DNA of 64,000 nt, taken from the NCBI GenBank assembly GCA_961205875.1, contig OY540809.1, positions 35,910,267 through 35,974,266 on the forward strand. Direction: 5' to 3'. Position numbers and translations under genes: made by a program. The notes under the pieces are model-generated. The model was not told where the DNA came from, did no database searches, and saw only the letters and a program-made list of their open reading frames with translations. This document shows, piece after piece, positions 25,801 through 37,800 of this stretch (position 1 is its first letter; the number at the start of each line of letters is the position of its first letter). This DNA is from Sialis fuliginosa. Taxonomy: Eukaryota > Arthropoda > Insecta > Megaloptera > Sialidae.

Positions 25801-28800
25801 TAAATTTTTTATCATAAAACTCTTATCTTCAATAGTTTGGGCGTAAAACATAATGGTCAGGTGGTCTGGAACACCCGGTATATAAAAGTAAATCTAAGAA
25901 ATCTGACAAAAGAACAGTTCGCTGTTCTTAAAATATATAGAATAAATGGAGTAAATTAAGGGATGTTGTATGATAACTGTACTACTGTACTCCTCCCCAC
26001 TTGCATAACATCTCCCCAAGATCACCATCACGCTGATCTTCACACTTACCTCTGCAATGTATGTACATCTTGTAGTTTCCCCGGTAGTGCAGTCATTTAT
26101 TTAGCTTTTTCTTTCAGCATACACAATATTGTTGTAATCAACCTGTATGTTAACATCAATACAAAAAAAAATGAAGTATCTAATAATAAATAAACATTGG
26201 AAAAATCATTTCCTTTGATGTATAAAATACACAATAAATACACAAACGCTCATATTTTTATCGGATTTTTCAAACGGAAATATTGTATTAATGATCCTTT
26301 GTTTTCTTCAAATGTATTGGCATTAACAAAAGGTAAATCCCACGTTGCATTTCACATTTACTTTTAAATAAACATGTAAAGAAGATTTGTAACTATGGGA
26401 TCCTGGTCAAATCAAAACAACTAAACGAGATCAAAATAACTAAAAGTAGAAAATAATGAATCGAAACCGAAAATATATACAAAAATATACATATATGTAG
26501 GATTTATGTAAATGACCATTTTTTATGATTTTTATTTTAATTTCGAGGCTTTTAGGTCATAAATAAAATAAAATAGTTATAAGAGATATAACATTATTTA
26601 TTTTGATAAACGTTTCGTCTTGTTGAAGCTTCATCAGTATCTGATTAATAACAATGATAAATATACAATTTTCTATTTAACAATCGGAATATTTCCAAAC
26701 ATTTCTCATGGAATTTATTTTATTAATTCATTTTATTTTATTTATGACCTAAAAGCCTCGAAATCAAAATAAAAATCAAAAATATATATTATATTTTCAA
26801 TACTAACGTTCAATATTAACTTAAGGGCGAGTCCAGAAATTTTTACTGACTTTTTTGTGTTAATTATTTTTTGCGTAAAGACTTCAATTCTTGATAAATT
26901 GGCGCCTAAATGATAAGAAACAATAAGATAGAACACTTTTTTCATTCCCGGGAAAAAATTTCAGATGATCTTAATAAATCTGCATTTTGAGACATCATAT
27001 TTTTTCACTGGTTTTTGATCTGTGGAAACTTGCAAAGATCTACAACAACCTACAAAAATCTACAATGATCTACAACGATCTACAAAGATTTTTAAAGATC
27101 GTTGAAGATCGTGATAGAGATTTAAACGTTGAAAATTCATGAAATTTCAACGTTACAACTATCTTTGTAAAAAGTTGTAGATCTTTGTAGATCGTTGTAG
27201 ATCTTTGCAGGTCTCCACATATCAAAAACTAGTAAAAAATATGATGTCTCAAAATGCAGATCTATCAAGATGTGATTTGATCACTTCAGATCTGAAATTT
27301 TTTCCCGGGTTGTTACATATCACTTAATATTTAACAACAAAAACATTGAAGTAACAATTATCTTTATTATCATTAAAAATAGATAAGTACACAATCTAGT
27401 TTCAATTTTTAGGTTTTCGTAGAAAACTAGGAAACCTTATAGTTTCGCCATGTTCATCCGTTTTTACACCCACAATCGGCCATTTTTGAAAAAAAATGGA
27501 AAAGCTCGCTATTTAATGAGAAAACGTCGTAAGGTAAATTTTATTTTTTTTAATTGTAGACTTTTTTTATGTACTTTCTTGTGAACATATGCCAAAATCT
27601 GTTAAATAAGTTAAAAATTCGTTTTAATTAAAAATTATTATATTTGGCCACTTCTACGAATAAAATACTAAAAAAAATGCAATTCCTGTAGAATCACATC
27701 AACATAATAAAAAAGTCATTTGCAATAACATAAAAAAATATGCAATATTAGAAATAAATACAAAACATCTATAATAAGACTATTAAAATGTGGTATAAAC
27801 ATATATTACGCGCACGTTGCCCTGATCGAGCATTAGTTTATACATCATTTACGATATTTTAATTTATTTAATAGATTTTGTCATACGTTCACAAGAAAGT
27901 GCATAAAAAAGTCTACAATTAAAAAATATATAATTTACCCTATGACGTTTTCTCATTAAATGGTGAGCTTTTCCATGTTTTTCAAAAATAGCCGATTATG
28001 GCTGTAAAAATCAAATTTTATTTTTGAAAATTTTATCATGTATTTATAACATAAAAATACATATTTCGTAAAAATCATTTCCATTTTACGTTAATTATTG
28101 CATTATTAGTGATAAAAACAGTTTTTCGACATTTTTTTTATTTTTGAGGTTAGGATGCGTTTGAAAAGTAACGCTACCTATGCAGTTCTATAGTCTACTA
28201 ACTTATAAGTATTTTATTATTTTTTTAATTTTCCTACAACCTGTAAAACCGGAGATATTTCAAAAACAGTGTAGCGATACACTCGAAATGTATAAAAAAT
28301 GCACAATTATGCAATTTTCTCGGGACGCACATGGCCGATTTTTCTAAATTTTTGTTTTTCAACTCATCTTCGAACATATAAAGAGAAAATCCAAAAAAAA
28401 CCCAACTTCCCGAATACATCACATTTTTTGTCTTTATTCCCTCTACTATAATGGTAAAATATGCCAAATATTATTAGTTATATTTATAGAGATTGGAAAA
28501 ATAGTTGTTATTTTCAATGAAATAGTTACTAGTTGAATTTTTTTTCGGAAAATAGTTGATAAATAGTTTTTTTTACGATTTAATAATAATTAGTGCAAAC
28601 GAAGCAGTAAAAAGTGTCGCAAATACATAGTTTATAAATATATAGTTGGAAAGGTAATTGCAAATAGTTGATTTCAAATTGTGTTCAATCAAACCTGTTT
28701 TCTGAAAACGGTAGAGATATGTAATAAAAATTACAATAAATGCATTTTTACGCAATAGTTGAAAAACTATTTTTCCAATCTCTACTTATAAATTCGATAT

Positions 28801-31800
28801 TTCATTCATTCTATTCATCATAAGAATTTTTGAGTTACAATATAAAGAATAAAACTTCCTGAGGTTTAAATTTTGATCTATGATTTTGATCTCGTTTAAT
28901 GGTTTCTGTTCCCCACTTTGACTTGTTTTTGTGGGTTTGCAGCAGGGCGTCAGGTTTGATCCCGACATGCCCCAGACGATCCGACTGGAGTTTGCTAAAA
29001 GTAACACGAAGGTTAGCAAGCCCAAGCAGCAGACTGCTAGTGCAGCAACCACGCACCCAACTCTGATGCACCCCCTCACTGGACGTAAGTACCTACCGAC
29101 ACCCATCACACACACACACCCGTCCATGTTTATTATCTGTTGTTTGTTTCTATTTCTATTTATATTGTTCTTGTTATTGTATGTCTGTCATCTCTACTTT
29201 CTCTATTTGGTTATTGCTTAGACAAGGAATGATAAAGGATAAATAACACATTACCTAGCGTTGTTACCATAGACATAGAGAATGGACCACGCATCTGACT
29301 CGAAAACAGAGCCGTGTCAAAAGAAAGAGATAGAAGCAGGTTTGGAATATACTTGTCCTTTTTTTAAACAGGTGTGTAACTATTTCGTTCTTGGTCCCGA
29401 ACATTAAAAATATTCATAGATAAATTTGTATATAAAGAGGTTAAAAAAAAAAAATAACGTTATAAAAAAATTTTATTTAAAAAAAAACGATTATTGATTT
29501 CTAATTAATATAAGTTTCGAATTTTTTTACCCAATTTTAATATCTTGTTCTTTCTTTTTCGTACCTTCGTAATGTAACATAATATCAAAAAAATATTTTA
29601 AATTTTTTTAAATAAATCTTGTATGTGCATCATTTTGTAGCAACCACATGGGAATTGATTTAAAACTATTTTTTATTAATATATATTTAATATTTTTGGT
29701 AACAAAAACGTTATTTTCCCGGAATATTCGTTCATAATTTTGCAAATTTCAATCAGATCAATTGATGTTTTTTTTTTAATTTCCTCGTTGAAATATGAAC
29801 CATTATAGTATGTTTATTGTTTATATTATTTACTTTTCTAATAAAAAACTTACTGCACAAAAATCACAAGATAGATATACAAAAATATATCGGACAGAAA
29901 TACTACCCTGAACTATATAGTAAGCTACCAATCAGATTCTTAGAAAAAGAGATAGATATATTCCAAACTACACTGCATCCCTCTCTCACTTTTTGAACAG
30001 ATGTTACATCATTGTGTTAATACAGAATGCACTGTCCATTCTCTATGTCTATGGTTGTTACCATATCGTACCACGAGTCATTGGCGTATCATTCAGATTT
30101 TAAAATAGATATCAATTGTTTTGATATTTGTTTAAAATTAATTAATAATAAATGTTTTATATTGTCTTTAAAAGTATTTCAGTGATAACTGATTAACAGA
30201 GAAATGTCTATTTGGAACTATCATCTCTCATACATACTAAATTCAATTGTAATTTAAAGCATATTTGCATATTATAAATTTTCAACTGACGCCTCTGGGA
30301 TAATATGCGATTTTAACAATTAAAAAAAGATGGCTGCCGACAAATTTTGGTAAAACTCATATACGGACTAGCATTGGTTGTTATGTATCCATAGTCTTTC
30401 CTAATCTAAGAGTTGTTGAATTTAGTAGAAGCAAACGTTGTTCTTTTATTTCTGAACGAATTTTTAAACTGAACTGTTGCTTGTACAGATGGAAAGCAAA
30501 GCAAGTTTTGTTTTAATAAAACAGCCACAAAAAAAGGTAAAGACATTTTTTGGAGACCATTGCTGAATCCGAATTTGTGGTCAAAAAAGCACCTTATTCA
30601 TTTTAAACATAACCTCGAAAGCCTAATTTTTATATAGGGTCGAGCGGGGTAAATATGAAACACCAAAAAACTGAAACAAGCTTGCAACTAAAAAATTAAT
30701 TTGTTTATAGGAGAATTATAAAATTTGACATCATCATTAATGGTTTGTTAAAGCGACCTGAAAATATGAATCGCCTAATAAGTGATGTGTCACCCCTACA
30801 GATTTATCTGTTAGTCGATGTCGAAACGTGTGAATTAAATTTTAATTCTTTGCACATAACTTTCTGTATAGCTCAGATATTAACTAAAGTTACAATTTCA
30901 CATTAATATGCCACAAAGAAGATAAATCAAAGTTGCCTTTGTAGTTTTTCTTTTAATTTTTCGAGAAATATTTTCCAATAGAGGCCTGTTTCACTTTTTC
31001 CCTTACCTGTTTCACTTTTTCCCAAATTTGAGTTTAAAAATGAAACACACTTTTTTAATTTTTCAAATTCGTGTTGTATCGTAGAGTTCAAATGATGTAA
31101 GTATTTAAAATGGTTATTCATAAGCGCATCTAGTAGACAAAATTCAAGTATGAATTTGTTTCATTAACTGTCAAAAACATGAATGTTTTGTATTTTGTTT
31201 CACTTTTACCCCAGTTGACCCTACTTGAAAATTAGGTTTTTCGAGGTTATTGTCAAAATGAATAATGTACTATTTTGACCTCAAATTCAGATTCAGCGCT
31301 CAAAATAGATAGAAATACAATGGTCTCTGAAAAAGTTATTTACCTTTTTTTGTGTAGCTGTTTAATTTTTATCTAGAGTTAATAGTTTTGGTCGTTTTGG
31401 CTCTTTACATTAGTATTGTACTTGGTGTTTAAAATAAAGCGTTACGAAATTGAATTTTTAAAACTGTTGCTTATAGAAAAGGTTTTCAAACAAAAATTAC
31501 TCAGTTTGAAGATATTCGAATCGTTTCATTTTAACACCCGTATAATACTTATGTAAAGAGCCATAACGACCAAAAACCATTAACTTTTTTCACATAAAAT
31601 ATAATCCAAAAAAATATACGGTCTCGTTTAAAAAATAAAATAAAACCCATTGGAAAAAAAACATAAGAAAAACACTCAAAATAAAAATTAACATGCCCCC
31701 TCAAAACTAAAGTTTTTTGTAAGCAGCTTAATTTACGACGTTTTATTTTGAACATCCTTTTTAAGCAAGGTATATAAAGACAAAGTAGTCTCATCTGCTC

Positions 31801-34800
31801 CTTGATCAATCAGCATTGACGCGGGAATTAACGTCACCACGGAGACGTACACAAATGTTATAAATGTATAATAGAATATCAACTACAAATAATTCATTTA
31901 TTTATTCTTGTTTTCGCATTTTATTGATGTTTTTACAACACATACAATCAAAGAAGTACAAATTCAACATTGCAAAATCATAAAGAGCTGCCAGAATCAC
32001 AGAACGTATTGCCAACGTAAGAATAGTAAAAATGACGCTTCGAGAATAGACCAAATTGTCTGTGACAGCTTTTTATGGTTCTGGAATGTCGAGTTTGTAT
32101 TTCTTTGATTGTATATGTTGTTAAAATATCAAAAAACACGAAGACAAGAATAAATAAAGAATTTTTTTTGTAATTGGTATTCTATTATACATTTATAACA
32201 TTTGAATATGTCTTCGTGGTGACGTCAATTCCCGCGCCAACGCTGATTGGTAAAGGAGCTCATGAGACTACCTTGTCTTTATATTCCTTGCTTTTTGAGG
32301 TATTTTGTGATAGTATATAAAATGGTTTACCATTTTCACGTTTGCTTCTAATAAACACATATGTATGTCGTCTTGTAGACAGTTTTTGCAGATAGCGCTT
32401 TTGCATTCAGCTAGAGTTATGTATTTTTATGACAACGTTATACTGTCGCCCTTTTTTAAACATCTACGTGCAGGATGCATATAATAGTGGTGGCGTTAGA
32501 AAAAAATGACGGAGTACATTTTTTTTTTCAAGAAATTGGTAGATTTTGATGTATAGAACATGTCAATAACTTCCCCCCCCCCCCCCCTTCGAAGAGGAGT
32601 GCATAACTTCTAGAGGCTTACAAAACTGTCTAAAATCAGTTATTTGGAAATAACACTGGGTCTATCAGTTTTAGAATAAAATAGGTTTTATAAATCTTAA
32701 AGCTGATAAAATTTCGAACAAAATGGTGTTATTAAAAATTATATATCATAAATAGTTATTGAAATAGAGCCCGCGACAAAATCATTTAGCGACGTCGAGT
32801 TTGGAAACCATACCGTGTTTAATATATATGTCTTTAATTGAATTACAAAATGAAATTTTAAGATATAATAGACAACAAAGTACACTAAATAATGTTTTGC
32901 AATCAATGTCGAAATATTGAAAAATGTTTGAGTTATAAACACTAAAAATTCAAAGTATTACAAAAATTTAAGTAAAATTATACATGTTTTTCGACAACCA
33001 CAACATAGATAGTGACGTCGCCGTATGATTTTTTCGTGGGCTTTATTTCAATAACTATTTATGATACATAATTTTTAAAAACACTATTTTTTTCGAAATT
33101 TTATCAGCTTTAAAATTTATAAAACATATTTTATTCTAAAACTGATAACCCCAGTGTTATTCCCAAATAACTGATTTTAGACAGCTTTGTAAGCCCCTAG
33201 AAAGTTATGCACCCCCATTCGATTTCTTGAAATCATTTTTTTCTAGCTCAAATCTTCTAATGAATGGATTATTTACCTATTTGTAGAAAATATTGTGTTT
33301 ATAAAATAAATATTTTAAATTACTCATCATTGTAGTCCCCGTTATTATAAAAGTAATGGAATTAATCTATAAAATAAAAATTTAAGCATAATATTCATAA
33401 ATATAAAAATAACATCAATATACAGTGTGGTCCGGTTTGGGATACAGATATTTTAAGAGCTGATTCCTTGGCTCATTGTGATTAAAAAATTGTACGGATA
33501 GGTGGGGTCTATCTTCAACACCCTCTGAGCTACAGGATGTTTATTAATTTCCTTAAAAAAAACAAAGATTATCTCGTAACTTCCAAAGTAACATAACTAT
33601 AGCAACCACAATGAGTCAGTTTCATAGGTAATTAACTAAAGTATTTTTCAGTATTATCGTTATTGCTAGCCGTGTTTCCAGTTCAGAGTTATTGCTCATC
33701 AAAGTCAAAAAATGTATTTATTTTTTTGAAAATTTTTATGAAAATGACATATCCTCCCAAAAGTACATATAATAGGTGGTATTTTTTTATCATTATTTTG
33801 GTGTGTCATAGTGTTACCTACAAATTCACTATACAAAGTTTGGACTTGGGTCTTACAGTTTTCCAGTTATAAATTTATCTAAATAATCCCCAAAGTGACT
33901 ATTTTGCTACCTACCATATTAAATGTAACAGTCATAATTGTTTTTTGTTTATAATTACATAATTTTATTGTTAATGTTAATTTACATAATTTTAAAACAA
34001 AAAAAGTTTATGACTGTTTCATTTAACAGGGTAGGTAGCAAAATAGTCACTTTGGGGATTATTTAGATAAATTTATAACTGGAAAACTGTAAGACCCAGG
34101 TCCAAACTTGGTATAGTGAATTTGTAGGTAACATTATGACACACCAAAATAATGATAAAAAATACCACATATTATAGGTACTTTTGGTGAAAAATGTCAT
34201 TTTCATAAAAATTTTCAAAAAAAATAAACATATTTTTTGACTTTGATGAGCAATAACTCTGAACTGGGAACACGGCTAGCAATAACGCTAATACTGAAAA
34301 ATACGTTAATTAATTACCTATGACTGACTCATTGTGGTTGCTCTAGTTACATTACTTTGGAAGTTATGCGATAATCTTTGTTTGTAAGTACTACTCTAAA
34401 TAAAGTTTTTAAACACCTGTAGCTCAGAGGGTGTTGAAAATAGATCCCACCTTTCCGTACAATGTTTTACTCACAATGAGCCGAGGAATCAGCTCTTAAA
34501 ATATATGTATCTCAAACCGAACCAACCTGTATATACTTAAATTATTATTTTTTAATATTTCAATTAGCAATCGAATCATTTACTTGATTTTCTTTTCTAG
34601 TACATTACAGCAATTAAAATGTACATAGGATATAATTTTTGAAGTGTGGATATTTTTCTTTCTACCTTATTATTAAAGAGACGATAATTGCATTTAACTT
34701 GGTTTAAAAGTTTGCTTTGTTTAAAGATTGTTGTATTATGCTTAACTTAATTCAATTAACGAAAGTTCTCTGCATTTATTTGTTGAAAAGTGCAGAAACT

Positions 34801-37800
34801 TGTTTGCGAAAGGTAAGTACTGCATATTAAAACAATCTTTTAATTAATTTTACTACGAATACTTAATTGCTAAATGAACATCTACAAAACTGATGAAGAC
34901 TTATGTACAGATGTCCATAAAGTTTTCGTACTATTTGAAAATATTTCGATAAAAAATATATTCTGACTGTGAGATAAATAACATGCCTTTGCATTTGTGT
35001 TAGTTTTTTTTATTATACTATAATAGAGCAAGCCCGATATTTGCATTTAAATGTCGATATCAGAGCGTCCCCCCCACTCTATTTTCTAAACTATCAAAAT
35101 GAAAAATCTGAAAAAATTCGAGAATATAGCTTTTAATTAGTACTCTCATTGAAAATTAAACGAACACTGTCAAAATTATTTTGGACCCCCCTCCCATAGA
35201 CTGAAAAGTGAACTCACATTTTTCTTTTCACTTACCCCATTGAGTGAGATGTCACTAGATAGGTCTCCTAAAATGCAACAAAAAATGTTAGATGATACTT
35301 TAATTTTAACCATTCAGTCACGATATATTTGAATTTAAATGTCGTTATCAGAGCGCCCCCCCCCCTTAATTTCTAAATTATCTATTCAAAAAATCTGAAA
35401 ATATTCAGAATGTATCTTTTAAATTAGTACTTTCACTGAAAATTGTAACGAACACTCAAAATTATTTTGGACCCCTTCCCATAGAAAATTTGACTCACAT
35501 TTTTTTTCACTTACCACATCTTTAGATAGGTCTCCTAAAATGCAACAAAAAATGTTATATGACCTTTTGATTTTAACCCTTTTGTCACGATATATTTGCA
35601 TTTAAATGTCGTTATCCGAGCGTCCGTTGAAATAACTCTCGTTTATAAATCGTAATGACTACGGAAACCTATCAAGGTTGGCCGTTTTATTCAATATAAT
35701 ATTAATTTTCAATAAACTAATTACTTCATACAATAGCTTTTCTATCGAATATTTTCACTAAGTAAGAAAAAATCATTAATTTAAAAAAAATGTGGATAGC
35801 ATGTTTTGAACAACAAACTAATGTCAATTTTATTGATTTATAAAGTTCATTTTTCATATAATGAACGTTGGTTTATTTTTAAAACTGCTCGTCTGATAAA
35901 TAATTAAATGTAATTGATTTACTCTTAATATCAATTAATATCTGTTTACTGTTATAGGTTTTGTATTTTATTTATTTATTTAACATAAATATCACTCAGG
36001 TGTTTTCATAAAGTAATATAGGTATAATGTTTATACCATTCTTTCCGTAAAATTGTTATTAGGTATATACAAATATTTATGACTAAAATACTTAAAATAG
36101 ATTAGAAATCTGCTTCGATTGGTTTTGTGCAGTGTCGGATTAGCCATGTAGCAGGAGTAGCAAATGCTACGGGCGCCGCGGCTTATAGTAGAGGGAATAG
36201 AGACATAAAAAGTGATGAATAGTGATGCATTTGGGAAGTTGGATTTTTTGGATTTTCTCTTTATATGTTCGAAGATGAGTTGAAAATAAAAAATTTTGAA
36301 AAATCAGCCATGTGCGTCCCGAGAAAATTGCATAATTGTGCATTTTTGATACATTTCGAGTGTATCGCTACACTGTTTTTGAAATATCTCCAGTTCTATA
36401 GGTCGTAGGAAAATAAAAAAAATATTAAAATACTTATAAGTTAATAGACTATAAAACTACATAGGTAGCGTTACTTTTCAAATGTATCATAACCTCAAAA
36501 ATACAAAAATTGTCGAAAAACTTTTTTTATCACTAATAATTCAATAATTAACTTAAAAATGAAAGGTTTTTTACGAAAATAAGAGGAAATATGTATTTTT
36601 ATGTTACAAATACGTTATAAAATTTTCAAAAATAAAATAACATTTGCTACAGGCCCCGCGCTGACTTAATCCGGCACTGGTTTTGTGTATAAAAAATAGC
36701 TATTTAAATCCAGCCTGAGAAAAAAATCAATATAAGGGTACCTACAGAAGCGGCGCAAGGCGAGGGTGACGTGGGCCAACGCCTACGGCCTCACGGCCCG
36801 AGGGGCCTTGCGGTATTGGTTTTACTTTATAACTAAACAAAATAAAGGGCAATAATTTAAAAACACACCATATTTGTGGACTTTGGTAATTAAATTGATT
36901 TAATAATGAGATACTTGTTTTATTAGTAACATGATTTCATACGGAAATTACGAAAAACAGGCCCATAAATCACAAAAAAACAGTAGGTATATTTTGCTCT
37001 TAAAGCGGCCGACCTTATAGCGGTGCCAGTACATTATAGCATCTAAACTGAATTATGATACAGAGTTCAGTAAGTCTAAAAGGAGGAAATTTCTGTTTCT
37101 ATAATTTTTTACTGTTAAGTTTTACTTATATTACATTTACAATGGAAATCTCCAAAAATTTCAATCATCGATGTTTGTAATTTTTTTATGAATACAAATA
37201 AAAATGTAAGCAAAAATTTAACATTTTCTATTTTATATATTACAAATAATGCAAATAAATGAACACAATTTATACCACTTCTTTTTCAGTTCATTCAAAA
37301 AAAAATTTTCTATAAAACCCGTCCTCCGCGTCATCAGGAGGCCTCGCAAATTAATTTTGCCCACGTCAAACTTAGGTCTTTGCGCCGCCACTGAGTACCT
37401 ATCCATTAAGGAACGTATAAACAATTATCCATTAACAGAAGAGTTATCTTTCTATTATGACTATACAGCTATATTCCTATAAAGGATATAGAAAATGATG
37501 GATATATATTACTTTATGAACCACTGCTGTATGTTATAATATATTTAACATATTTATAATCTGTAACTACATTGTTGTTTTTTTTTTCTCTATCTGACCG
37601 GCACAATACAGAAATGGTGTTTGCAGATTTGGGCGCGCCGTTCTTCCCCGGCGGTCCTGAGCTGTGGCATCATCCGCTGGCGTATTCTGCCGCCGCGGAG
37701 CTGCCTGGGGCGGCCGCCCTACAGCACGCCACGCTCGTGCACCCGGCCCTGCATCCGCAGGTCCCGGTGCGCTCCTACCTCTGACTATCTGCGGACAAAA

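Noticed and set aside
28786-29127. 113-residue minus-strand frame with a hydrophobic stretch
   Set aside because: Antisense of a cpo exon.
37760-37767. Internal donors that would remove the UGA by splicing
   Set aside because: gtcccg and gtgcgc are poor donor matches compared with gtgagt at 37848. Kept only as an alternative.
37782-37784. Selenocysteine coding at the UGA
   Set aside because: No selenoprotein relationship and no SECIS-like element was recognised; the CUA context fits readthrough better.
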